Both the position numbers and the translations under genes were made by a program. A stretch of 64,000 bases of DNA from Skeletonema tropicum (taxonomy: Eukaryota; Bacillariophyta; Thalassiosirophyceae; Thalassiosirales; Thalassiosiraceae), in NCBI GenBank assembly GCA_037178625.1, contig CM074138.1, positions 2,418,001-2,482,000 of the forward strand, read 5' to 3'. This document shows positions 1-10,198 of this stretch, piece by piece. How positions within the stretch are numbered: position 1 is the first letter of the stretch; each line of letters starts with the position of its first letter. A model generated the notes under the pieces. It was not told where the DNA came from. It saw only the letters and a program-made list of their open reading frames with translations, and did not search any database.

Positions 1-2964
1 ATCAACTACATCTTTGTTTTTCCGTTCTTGAAGGTATTTGTACAGAAATGCTGACCGACCGAGCTCAATGCAATATGCAGCAGTATGGTTCTTTCTGTGA
101 CATGCGTCGCACTTACGTCCCAAATTGATGTGCCTGTCAATTTTGCGATGCCTGTGTGGCACGGGCATATGCTTTTCAGTAGGAACTCTGCCACGCCTGG
201 GTTTGTCTCCTCTCGCGTACGCCTTTTGAACCGTCGGAAGATAGCCTTGAAGTGAGTTGTCTTTGGTACTGTTAGAATATGGTGGAGGAGGACCATAGCC
301 ATAGGAGTTTGCAGCTGAGTCGGAGTAATAATCATCCAAATATCTTCCGCCTTGAATCCTCATTACTTGGGGATTCATCCTTGCTTGATTATTCGCATCA
401 TCGATCTGGGCTGCAAGCTTGGTCAGATCCCATTCTCCAGTAGTCGGGACAAAGGTATCTGGAAGAGTATGAATCATCCAATCTGTCATTCCAACGTGCA
501 TATGCGGTCGAAGTGCTGCTATAAACATTGCTGCCATGTTCTTGATCGAAAACAGTTGACCCCGTTTCTCTGATAGCAGGAAATGTGCATCATACGCTGC
601 CGCAAATGAGTAAATGTCGCCTTCGTATTGTGGGACCTCTAGCATCTTGGTTAAATTGAAAGCTGACACAACGTGTTTGCCAATCTCCATCAATAACGTC
701 AATCCACTTTGAGAAGTTGATGCAACACGTTGAACCACTGATTGTAGTTTGGCATCTGTTTGTGCCGCTAAGCTTTTCCTGACAAATTGAAAAAGAGCGC
801 GATCGTTCTTATCAGTCATGTCGACTCCTAATCCTGGAATTGAGATCCTCCAAGGATGAGCATCAATTTGTACAGCCTCCAATGGAAGTAACGCCATTCG
901 ATAAGTCTGTACACATTGGACAAGATTTCGCCAGTACGTAACATACGCTGTGTTGTCGAGAGCTTCTAGGGTGGGTAAATCAGTCATCGCCATTGCCTTT
1001 GTGATGTTTGGTCCCAACAGTTTCCCACTATAATCGATCCCACACTGAATAACTCCTGCATGACTATGAATGATCTGCTCTCTGATCTTCGGTCCGCTGA
1101 TGTGCAAATGCTTCTCAAGGAACGTTTCATCAAGGTCAAATACGCCACACTCCAGAGTACCAACATTATCACTGCCTCGACACCATTTCTGGGTCATAGG
1201 ATCAATCTTAGCCTTAACAGAAGAAGGTATATTAATAAACGTTGCTAACTGATCGAGGTCGGCTTGATTCCTCACTGCCTTTGGTGGTCCGCTGTATGCA
1301 TATGGCGGATACTGATAAAAGGGTCCAGCCTGGGGTTGCTGCCACCCACTGATGGGACTTGGGTGTGCTTGCCACTGCTGTTGTTGTCGCCACTGCTGTT
1401 GTTGCTGCTGCTGCTGCTGTGGTGGCTGCCCCATTTGTCCTGGGAGCTGCTGCTGCATTACAGGTGTCGAAGGTTGTGGTTGCTGCCACATCTGGCCGGG
1501 TGGCTGCTGCTGCTGCGCTGGAGGTGCTGCAAGTGAAGGTGCCGCTGCTTGTTGCTTCTGCTTTTGACCCAATTGAGGATCATTGTGGGGTTGCGACTTT
1601 TGTTGATTGGTGAGAAACTCAGCCAGCGTGTTACCTTTCTTTAGGTATTCGATTTTAACCATTGTCACTCCAGTGAGATCAGTAGTAGGATTCCAATCGC
1701 CACCAAATACTCCCATCTTGAAGCCCTCTCGGATTCGCGTGAAAGGCACATCTCTCGGCAATTTTCCATCATCAATCATGCTCTTCGGAATATAGAAGGG
1801 CCATTTGTCCTTTGGGGCAGTATCCTCTCCTTCATTGTGTACCACTGCTGCAGGCTGCGTTGTAGTAGTCTCCATTGAATCATTTAGACCGCCAGCCATT
1901 TCCACTACCTCCGTCTCCTCTGGATCTTTTGGTCCAATATGCTTCCTCTGCTGTGCAACCTTCTCTTCAGCAGTCAGCTCATCGTCACCTATTTCCTCCC
2001 GCACAGTGTTACCCTTTGACTCCATCACATCATCATCCTCCTTCGTATCCTCAGCCTTCTCAATCGAGGTCGTCACTTGGTCTCCTTCAGTCTTCTTTCC
2101 AACAACCTTCTCAATCGAGGCCGTCACTTGGCCTCCTCCAGTCTTCTCTCCAATTAGCTGTTTGAACATGGCATTGATCTGTTCCATATTCTTATCCTGC
2201 TCTTGTTTCTGTAACTTCTGTTGTTGGTCGAGGACTCGGATCTGTTTCCTTGTCTCCTCCTGCTGGCGTTCCATCTTACGATGCAAATCGTCCATGGCAC
2301 GCGTCTGCTGGAGTCGCATCTGTTTCAATGTTTCTTCCAGCTGGTGATCCATCTTCCTTTCCAAATCGTTCAATCTGGAGTCAATCTTCTTCTCCTGCTC
2401 CTGTATCTCATGAATTTCCAAGTCTAACTTCTCCCGTGCTGTCTTATTCCACTCTTCGACATTTGCTGTGACGTTCTTATCCAAGGGCATGTCTTCGTTA
2501 GCAAGTGCATCAAAACGATTTTTAGTGGATACCGCCGTAGGGGTTGTTGCTTCGGCATCAGGATTAAAACGAGCTGCAGGACGATTATCGGTGACGAATT
2601 CGCCGTCAGGATCAAAATCTGGGTGATGTCCACGGTTGTCGCGGGTTGGGTATCGGGGGGAATTGTTGGCATTGCTCATCGTGGATTGGTCAGTATGAAT
2701 CAAGTTGTCCAAGTTACGTAGGCACTGATCAAGGTCAGTATACACATCACTTTGATGCGGATTCTCTTCCTTTAATCGCCAATTATGGGGTTCGCCATTA
2801 TCAACTGTTGTTACACGTTTCGTAGGTGCTCCGCCAAAATTGTCATGACATGTACCTTGAAAAGGTGTAGCAATGACAATTTTGTTCAACGCATGAGGTG
2901 CGCCGCCAACAATGTCTTTGGTCGCCAAATTCACAAATGGAATTATGGCATAAATGAACTTCAT
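1..2964 (-). CDS. LTR retroelement Gag protein (partial, runs off the left edge)
   Basis: Translating the minus strand from the ATG at 2964 gives 988 codons without a stop, continuing past base 1. The N-terminal part is followed by a long charged stretch rich in Glu, Lys and Gln (about residues 165-265) that should form a coiled coil, then a Gln/Pro-rich low-complexity region (about 470-560), a globular region, and near residue 950 a zinc knuckle with spacing C-x2-C-x4-H-x4-C (CDACHRKNHTAAYC). That knuckle and the layout are typical of retrotransposon Gag nucleocapsid. The protein lies just inside a candidate LTR (2993-3174), and the 12 bases after that LTR (GGTTATAGAGCC on the minus strand) resemble the anticodon-region primer site of initiator tRNA-Met used by Copia elements. 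Protease, integrase and RT would lie left of the window. The uninterrupted frame suggests a young element. Calling it Copia rather than Gypsy is an inference; the Gag call is firm. Confidence 0.82.
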   Translation of the reverse strand, partial: MKFIYAIIPFVNLATKDIVGGAPHALNKIVIATPFQGTCHDNFGGAPTKRVTTVDNGEPHNWRLKEENPHQSDVYTDLDQCLRNLDNLIHTDQSTMSNANNSPRYPTRDNRGHHPDFDPDGEFVTDNRPAARFNPDAEATTPTAVSTKNRFDALANEDMPLDKNVTANVEEWNKTAREKLDLEIHEIQEQEKKIDSRLNDLERKMDHQLEETLKQMRLQQTRAMDDLHRKMERQQEETRKQIRVLDQQQKLQKQEQDKNMEQINAMFKQLIGEKTGGGQVTASIEKVVGKKTEGDQVTTSIEKAEDTKEDDDVMESKGNTVREEIGDDELTAEEKVAQQRKHIGPKDPEETEVVEMAGGLNDSMETTTTQPAAVVHNEGEDTAPKDKWPFYIPKSMIDDGKLPRDVPFTRIREGFKMGVFGGDWNPTTDLTGVTMVKIEYLKKGNTLAEFLTNQQKSQPHNDPQLGQKQKQQAAAPSLAAPPAQQQQPPGQMWQQPQPSTPVMQQQLPGQMGQPPQQQQQQQQQWRQQQQWQAHPSPISGWQQPQAGPFYQYPPYAYSGPPKAVRNQADLDQLATFINIPSSVKAKIDPMTQKWCRGSDNVGTLECGVFDLDETFLEKHLHISGPKIREQIIHSHAGVIQCGIDYSGKLLGPNITKAMAMTDLPTLEALDNTAYVTYWRNLVQCVQTYRMALLPLEAVQIDAHPWRISIPGLGVDMTDKNDRALFQFVRKSLAAQTDAKLQSVVQRVASTSQSGLTLLMEIGKHVVSAFNLTKMLEVPQYEGDIYSFAAAYDAHFLLSEKRGQLFSIKNMAAMFIAALRPHMHVGMTDWMIHTLPDTFVPTTGEWDLTKLAAQIDDANNQARMNPQVMRIQGGRYLDDYYSDSAANSYGYGPPPPYSNSTKDNSLQGYLPTVQKAYARGDKPRRGRVPTEKHMPVPHRHRKIDRHINLGRKCDACHRKNHTAAYCIELGRSAFLYKYLQERKNKDVVD

Positions 2965-2971
2965 TGTTGGT

Positions 2972-3195
2972 GATTGTATAGGCTCTATAACCTGTTAGTA
3001 TCCTCGATCTCCCTACTTCCAATCGATGCTATTGATAGATTAGATAGGAGATAAAAGATAATGATTAGAGTAGTCTTGTATCTACTGTATCTACGTACGT
3101 GTAATCTAACATTTATCTCCTATCTAATCTATCAATAGCATCGATTGGAAGTAGGGAGATCGAGGATACTAACAGGTTATAGAGCCTATACAATC
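2972..3195. repeat. Perfect 84-bp inverted repeat containing a candidate LTR
   Basis: Bases 2972-3055 and 3112-3195 are exact reverse complements (84 of 84) around a 56-base centre. Inside lies a segment bounded by TGTTAGTATCC at 2993 and GGATACTAACA ending at 3174 (182 bp). It has the TG...CA ends of an LTR and directly abuts the Gag gene. The identity runs 21 bases beyond those ends on both sides, so the primer-binding-like GGTTATAGAGCC occurs on both flanks in opposite directions. A plain LTR does not have that property. Confidence 0.85.
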
Positions 3196-3274
3196 TACCC
3201 AGCTACGCTAGAGCTCGTCAGATTTCCGCAATAACTCTAAGCTTTGTCGAAGCTTGGATATCTCTCTTAACATA

Positions 3275-3350
3275 TCATCAGAAGGCCGACCAAAGCTACA
3301 ATATACAATAAATCAGGTGCAGCATCAGCGATGGTTCATCAATCAGCAGC
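3275..3350 (+). pseudogene. Truncated copy of the promoter and first codons of the plastid kinase-like gene
   Basis: About 75 bases match the region around the start of the gene at 16589. Shared blocks include GCTACAAT, a gapped CAGG/GCAGCATC, ATGGTTC, and ATCAGCAGCACA followed by CATGTG. The copy would read MVHQSAAHHV against MVLRSAAQHV at the intact gene. Similarity ends right after this point and the frame stops after 17 codons. It is a duplicated gene start without a body. Gapped similarity was judged by eye. Confidence 0.55.
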
Positions 3351-4048
3351 ACATCATGTGAATATCCTCGAATTGTTGGAATGAGAAAATCTTGAGGATG
3401 GAGAGGATGAATTTGCTCACTGCTGACAAAGAAGAAGAGCTGGAGGGAGAGAAACAGAGAGGCTGAAAACAACAGGAACAACAGACATGACGAGTGTAAT
3501 CCTGTGATTTTGGTGACGTGATACTAGGTATGTTTTAAGGAGGGAATCTGCATATGAAATTGCCTGCCCACTTACAGAGATGGCTGCGATGAGTTGGAGA
3601 CGTGTGTGGCAGATTACGATGGCGAGAGGGTATAATCCTCGCTGCAATGGGGGCAAATGATGTGATAGCAGGATCGACCGCCACTATGGCTGTGCTTTCA
3701 GTCTCCAAAGATGGGGCTGACGAGCTCTCGGTACAATACTGAATTGTGGGGACAGTAGGACTCTAGTGATTGGAAAGCCGCGAGGGGGGGGGTCATCAAA
3801 AGACTCTGTAGTTTACTTCTCAACAAGAGATCATTCCCCGAGCTGTGGACGTAGAGCAAGAGCGACTGTTACGTGGAAAAGATAAGGGCTTCTCTCAACC
3901 AATGTGTCGGATGGGAAGATGGAGAATCAAGGTAGGAGATTTTACATGTAGCTATGGATTAGCTAGGTCTCTTGAGGATCGTTCACAACAAGCAAAGGAA
4001 TTGTAAGTGACCCTGAGGCCTCTACATACATATCATACATTATATCAC
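3351..4048. other. Gene-poor stretch
   Basis: No gene is supported here. The open frames are short, lack recognisable domains and have no convincing start. The stretch probably carries the 3' flank of the DUF3431-like gene, which ends at 4049. Confidence 0.4.
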
Positions 4049-5257
4049 TTAAGAAATTTCTTGGTCTGAGGCAACTACATCCGCCTTTATTATCGTCCAT
4101 TGGGATTGTTTGTTCCAGGTAAGAGTCGAAAGATCGGGCTCCCAACTTTCATTTAATACCATTTCACTGTAAGAGTTTACAGTCATGTTCCCCCAGCCCC
4201 ATTTACTTGATTCACGTTTTGCTCCAGCTTCATCGATACAAAGAAGCATTCCATTTAGAGTGCTCACTGAATAATACACTGTTCTATTTCCGCATTGCGT
4301 CCAGTGGGTGTCACGAATTTCTTGAAAACGACTGTTACGATTGCCTTCTTTCTTCTTGTCTTCTTTAAATACAGAGGGTGCAATGTCGCGAACAACTCCA
4401 GACTCACATTGTTCCTGAACGTTATATTTTAGGGAGGAGAAGTGAATATCACATCCAAAGAAGGGCGCAAAGACAACCTCCATGTTACAATTTCTGAAAC
4501 CACAAGCCCCCCTGCAAAGTTTATCTCTAATATCCAAATAGTCCTCATATGGGTGCAGCTTTATTTGCTCCATTGATGTTTTGAACATTCCTCTAAAGGA
4601 AGTAAGAAATAAAGTCATATTTTCCAAGTATGGAAATGAATTGCGCATGATTTCCTTTTCGGCTTCGTTTTGCCCTTGGAAGTGCCAACCATCTTTGACG
4701 ACCCTGGATAAAGTCTTGAATGTTGTACCAGGAATATGGACCATCATATCGTAGATAACATGAGGGTTTTCTGTCAATGCCCCTGCCTGAATGAATGAGA
4801 CAAAGGGGCGCATGGTGTCATAATGATCCAAAATGTATTGAATATATGCATATTCCTCAGTCCCACAATTCTTGATTTGTGTGACAGTGGAACATTTTGA
4901 AGTGAGAGGAATCACCTCTGTCAAGTTTACAGTGGCGTTGCATTTCGAATAAATGTGAATCCGTGTGTGTTCACACACAGAAGGATCGAAATTGTGAAGC
5001 TGGTCTAACCATTCCAAGTCTTCTGTGCAATGAGCAAGAACTATATCTTGGTAGGGAGAAGTAACAACTGGTGGACTATCGATGAAATAATTTGTAAGAG
5101 GTTGTCGCAGGTAGTGTGATACTTTTTGGTGGAGTTTGAGAGTGGAAATTAGAATCGCTGTTGTACAAATTGACCCGATCGTCTTGAATTTGAAGGTGCT
5201 GCTATTTAACGACCTTGACCTTGACTGCGTCTTCCTAATTGTCTGCGCTATGGGCAT
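4049..5257 (-). CDS. DUF3431-like type II membrane protein (glycosyltransferase-like)
   Basis: A single-exon protein of 402 residues. The frame is open further upstream to 5506, but that start would be GTG. The ATG at 5257 puts a basic stretch and a hydrophobic segment (SICTTAILIST, near residue 30) at the N-terminus, as in a type II signal anchor, so I chose it. The body shows the DUF3431 pattern: a start like IVLAHCTEDLEWLDQL, then IYSKC, then CGTEEYAYIQYILDHYD, then VSFIQAG. Family members are annotated as putative glycosyltransferase-like Golgi or ER proteins, but their reaction is not established. Several N-glycosylation sequons (NAT, NLT, NMT, NRT, NES) fit a luminal domain. A 752-bp gap separates its start from the divergent gene at 6010. 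Confidence 0.7.
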   Translation of the reverse strand: MPIAQTIRKTQSRSRSLNSSTFKFKTIGSICTTAILISTLKLHQKVSHYLRQPLTNYFIDSPPVVTSPYQDIVLAHCTEDLEWLDQLHNFDPSVCEHTRIHIYSKCNATVNLTEVIPLTSKCSTVTQIKNCGTEEYAYIQYILDHYDTMRPFVSFIQAGALTENPHVIYDMMVHIPGTTFKTLSRVVKDGWHFQGQNEAEKEIMRNSFPYLENMTLFLTSFRGMFKTSMEQIKLHPYEDYLDIRDKLCRGACGFRNCNMEVVFAPFFGCDIHFSSLKYNVQEQCESGVVRDIAPSVFKEDKKKEGNRNSRFQEIRDTHWTQCGNRTVYYSVSTLNGMLLCIDEAGAKRESSKWGWGNMTVNSYSEMVLNESWEPDLSTLTWNKQSQWTIIKADVVASDQEIS

Positions 5258-6009
5258 GATACATAGGAGTATTACGTAAGACGTGCGCCGTACAGAAGTG
5301 AGCTCAGAAATGTAGGAGTGAGTGACGTGAGTGACGACAAAGAAGTTAGGAGGAGCATCCATCAACTTCACAGCATCAACAAAAAACTGAGAAGAAACAA
5401 GAAGTGGAAGTTGTTCAAGATGGAACAAACTGCCTGACCTAGCTAACGCTGGAAACTTCTCTTGCTGAGATTCTTTACGGCATTTTATTGTCGTCCGCGC
5501 GACCACGCAGATACCCGAAAAGGTGATGAATAGTAAAGGTTACTAATAAGCCCACAGCCACCAGCTTAGACATAGCATATGTCACTACTTTTACACGAAC
5601 GAAGGACATTTGGAATTAGTACTCAATAAAATGTTAAAATAACATTTATTACAGAGAAGGGAGAAACGTTTCAAGTTCATTGGGGTTCTCGTCCTGACGA
5701 TTCGATTTTTTGCACCACATCATCATGCTTTTTGCCCGCCGGCGCCGCAGAAAAGACTCGACTTTTGTTTCGTACGACTTATATCATGCTACGCACGAAG
5801 ACCTGCCAAGAACCAATGGTGCCGTCGAGATAATGGGAGGCAGAACAACACCATCCATAATATAAAGATTGATAACAAGCTTGAACAGCAGCAGCCGCAG
5901 CCGCAGTAATCGTCTTTGATAGGAGTATCTCATTCCAGGCTGATCAAAATTCTACCTTTCACAGAAAACAAGAACCATCTACGAAACCTACCGGACGGAC
6001 CATAACATC
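5258..6009. promoter_or_regulatory. Divergent intergenic region
   Basis: This gap lies between the start of the minus-strand DUF3431-like gene and the plus-strand membrane protein gene, so it must hold both 5' ends. I see no clear TATA box or repeat. The right part (about 5880-6000) is A/C-rich and probably 5' UTR. Confidence 0.35.
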
Positions 6010-8883
6010 ATGACCACCTACGCCGCCGCCACAATCGAACCCTTCCTCGAACCACTCGATGCCAACGGAGACTACATCCTTCCCACCACACAATACATTG
6101 CCAATGCTGCTATATTAGTTGTATTCGTCTATCTGGTTGCCCTGGTTATTATGGAGGTCAATTATTTCCGATTTGCAGTGTACATGGCTTGGCGGCAGAT
6201 GGAGCGGTCAAGCAGTAGTTGTGATAGTAAAGTGATGGATCATTTGGAGAATGGAATTGAATTACAAGGGAATGATGATGACGTGGAAAGCATTGTCAAT
6301 AAGAATTGCACAAAATCAGTCTCCTCTTCGGAAATGTCATCGCCCATGATGACACCACCCCGCCGTAACAATGATGTTGTACAGAATGACCATGCAGAGG
6401 TACAGGGTGACAATGATTCGCTTCAAATTATTGATCAGGGCATTACTGTAATCACGCGACATCATCAATCAACTTCATCATCGCCACCACATCAAAATCA
6501 TCATGCATCCAGTTCAAGAGATGATCTTGATTTATCCAGCAGTAAACATTCCGCGATTGGGCTTCTCCTACAAGATGTTCGATCCAATCTATCCAATTTA
6601 TCATCACTGCATCCCCCTTTATCACCTCTTCGTGTTGGGAAGAATAAATCATCTTCCATAATTTCAGTAGACAGTAGTCGAAAATGCCGCAGTGAACCTC
6701 ACGATGATGACAATCCGAACCACAACAACCACAATTCAGCAGCCCTTCAAAACGCCTACAAAACAATCCACAAATCATCCCTAATTGCCATCCTCACCTC
6801 ACTCACCCTATACATCATCACTGCCACCCTCATATCATTATTCACACGTGAATTAAAAGAGGAGGTGATTGCTATAATTGTGGGAAGTAGTAAATTTGTG
6901 GCAAGTGTGATTGTGTTTATTTTGAGTGCCAAGTTTCCTCAGTGGGTGAGTATTGTGTTGTGTTTGTGTTGTGTTGTTGAGTGGGTGATTTTCTGTGTTG
7001 CTACACTTTGTTACTCGTTCGTTTGTGTCTGTGTATTCATTTACATCAATATTGTATACTAACACATTGCTTGCTCACAACCTTATTTTCAGATTGGAGT
7101 ATACCACGAAGGAGCAATCCGCCTCGCCAAATGTTCCAGCAATCTCTCCATCCACTTCATGACCATCGATCTATCCAACGATCAATCCATCACCAAACTA
7201 CGTCATCACGTTTTATTAGGAGTTACCTTCCACTTTGCCAAATTTTACATCCTCTTGCTGCCATTCTACTGTGGAGTACGACCCGCCACCATACCCTTTT
7301 CCATCCTTACTGGATCTATTACTGGATTGGTACTAATGTGGTGTATATTCCTCCTACATGAACGCAATCGAAGCCGACGGAATTTTGTAGCATTCATTGT
7401 GATTTTTCTGTGTAGTGTGATGAGTTCATTGTTGTTTGTGAGGGGTATGGCGTGGATTCAAGTGATTTGGAATTTGACTCTGATGGACGATGAGAATGCT
7501 ATTTTGGTCGTGTCATTTTTTGGATGGTTGGTGTTGATTATGGGGGTGCATGCGTTGTTTGTTTGGCATACTTTGAGGATGGAGAAGAGGTATAAAAAGA
7601 TGGAAGAGGAGGAAGAGAAGAAGGAGGGTGATGATACGGAATTGGAAAATGGAAATGATACCAGTGATGATGAACACAGGCTCTCTCCTGCAACGGTTGA
7701 AGAAGGAGGAGGAGGAGGAGGAGGAGAGGATGGAAACAAGTCAAAAAGTGATAATGATGATGACAATGACGCAACACTTCCATCTCGTACAGAGACAACA
7801 GCTCCTCCCACAAAAACAAAATCAAGGATGAAACGGACAAGTAGTTACGACTCGTTTCTGTTCGATCCACGATTTCAAGGTGACTCCTTTCGTGGCTACA
7901 AGGAACCAGAAAAGAAGGTGGGAATGTCGCCATCACGATCTACCGGGCATTTCTTCATACCAGATGACAACAATAGCCGACCCGTCATTGAGACTCCCGT
8001 CGTTGCAAGTAGCAGTACTGCTGATCCCAAATCAAATGAAAACGAAGATAAAGACGAAGACCCAATCGACAACACTCCTACTAAACGATGCTGCAACAAA
8101 CAACGTCGTCGTCCCGACTGGTGCACAATCTTCATGTGCTTCACTCCCGAATACAAAAAAATGTCTTGCTTCTGGAAAATGATCGGATGGATCAAAGCCG
8201 TGGTAATCACCATTTCCTACCTCTTGTGCCTGTACTTTGTCCTTGTTGTCTTGCTCGCAACACCTCAAATCGCCAACACGATGGAGAAACTACCCGCCGT
8301 TCGAAAGGCACTGTACGAAACACAGAATGAAGGACCTGTCTGTGCCTTTGACAATCGTGGAGCGGAATCGAATATTACCACATTTGACAATAAGGATGCC
8401 GCTCACGATGCTGGATTCTTGGTATTGCATTGTGGAGCCTGCGGGGCGTGTTCGACCTGGGACAATCTCATTATCGAGTACACGACACGCAATAACATGG
8501 CCGCATTGGCCAACGAGTGTGGTATGAGAGGACTATTTGGTGGTGAGGATGAAATCACCGCTTGTATTAAGGAGCCAGCCATTGGGTTTACGGGACAATG
8601 TGCCCTCTGTTGGACAGAAGACATTGTCTGTACGAAGAAACACTGCTCATTCATCTTTCTTCAGTCTCAAATTACCAATAGTGTTGGGAATTTTGCAGTT
8701 GGTCCAGATGATATTACCTCGGCGACTTGTGAGGAGGCTCATTGTGAGGTTGGTGCGTTCGTACCGTGTGTGGGAGCGACGAGGAGGCGAATGAACATTA
8801 TTAGCTCTATTCCACGTCCGGTGGAGGAGCAATGTCAGATTGTAGATGTTGATTGGGCAGAGCTTTTTGCTGAGTATTTATGA
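6010..8883 (+). CDS. Multi-pass membrane protein with Cys-rich C-terminal domain
   Basis: Two exons, 6010-6945 and 7093-8883, are joined at a GTGAGT...TTTTCAG intron of 147 nt in phase 0, giving 908 residues. One membrane segment lies at about 30-52. A long low-complexity loop rich in Ser, His and Asp follows. Then come about six hydrophobic segments (about 250-460), an acidic Glu/Gly-rich loop, and a last membrane span near 681-705. The remaining 200 residues are rich in Cys: HCGACGACSTWDNL, then GFTGQCALCWTEDIVC, ending in GATRRRMNIISSIPRP. This tail is probably luminal or extracellular and disulfide-bonded. The tail looks like a type I have seen in diatom proteins, but I cannot name a function. 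Transport is plausible and unproven. Confidence 0.8.
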
Positions 8884-9006
8884 GGAGAAATGATGTTCGC
8901 TTAGTAGTAGTAGAATAGGTACAATATTATTAGCTTGCTGTTGTTTTTTGCTATGATACAATGCATCTCTTGCTTTTTCTCTTGCTCTCGCTTGCTGCTA
9001 TGCTTC

Positions 9007-9934
9007 CTACTTCTTCTCTTTCTCGTCCTCCTCCGAGCCCTGCCTCATTGCATCAGCATGATCCCCCGAAATTTCCGATAACACCTGCCTCATCGACTTG
9101 TCCAACGCCGGCCGTACCACCTTGGCACACGCAGGCCAATGCACCCCATTCGTTTCGGCATATATCTCATTGGCGATAATATTGTACGTATCCATCATTT
9201 CCCTGTTGGAAACACCGGAAAAGTAGAGGACTGGACATGGTCCTGTTGATGAAATGGAGGTAACTACTGTTGATGATGATGATGTTGCTTTTGTTGTTGC
9301 TGATATTGTTGCATCTTGTACCACTCGATTCAAAGCATCCTGTACAGAAAAATCCAATAGTTCATCACCCCCCTCACCATGTTCATCCATACCCCCCAAT
9401 CGTCGTATCATTACTTCATTTTCACCAGTAGTTACACCATCCACAACATTTCTACCCGGCATACCATCACCCACCATATCACAAAACTCTTCATCGTCCA
9501 TTGAATTTGGCACAGCATATAGTACAACTACGGGTGGTCCAATGGTGTCACTTTCGTTGGAATCCTTGTCGAGTGGGATGAAATCACCCTCTCTGGAATT
9601 TAGAAAGGGGGTGTTGCTTTGGAGAAAGTCGATTATTCCCATCATTTGTAGGGAGGAGCTGTTGTGATGTTGTTATTATGACATTGTAGAGGAAGAGAGG
9701 CAATAAATACAACATGTAATGTACAGACAGTAAATTAGAAAAAGTGCACAGAACATCATCACATCATGGTGTGAGAAAAAGGTGGATATGGATGTGTGTG
9801 ACGTACCTTTCGGTGTTTGATGCAGGTCCTCCTCGATTCACGGGTAGTAAGATGAATGCATGGCTCGTTGATGGCAATACTGCCAAGAGGAGCAGTTGTA
9901 GTAGCAGCAGTGATAGTGGTTGCATCGTTGACAT
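9007..9934 (-). CDS. Probable plastid-targeted protein of unknown function (two exons)
   Basis: Exon 1 is 9807-9934 and exon 2 is 9007-9658 (complement), joined in phase 2 through a GTACGT...CAACAG intron of 148 nt, for 259 residues. Exon 1 encodes a Leu-rich signal peptide ending PSTSHA, then F. This SHA/F site resembles the ASAFAP motif that directs proteins through the ER into diatom plastids. Two conserved-looking blocks follow: [20 protein letters not shown], and [18 protein letters not shown] near the C-terminus, separated by a Ser/Thr-rich linker. The C-terminal tail is acidic and basic. I do not recognise the family. The frame and splice sites agree, so the gene is very likely real. 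Confidence 0.72.
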
Positions 9935-10198
9935 CGTGGATAATGGAAAGCGGATTTTGAATTTTGATTTTTTGACTTATTGGTTTTTTATATATCGTTT
10001 CGGTTTGTCATGAGGCAAATTGTCATTTTAACACATTATACTAACAAAAATCTTATTATCTGTTGATTAGTTGCTTCATTTAGGCCAATTGTTTTCTGTT
10101 TACGGGGATTGATCTTTAACTGTTTTATATCTCATTATTTTCAATAACTTTCATTTCTCTAGGAAAGTGTCGACTCGAAAACGAAAACTAGGCTAACA

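Noticed and set aside
1805..2347. Ser-rich plus-strand frame of 180 codons, and other plus-strand frames between 350 and 2970
   Set aside because: They are antisense shadows of the continuous minus-strand Gag frame, which has a CCHC knuckle and no stops.
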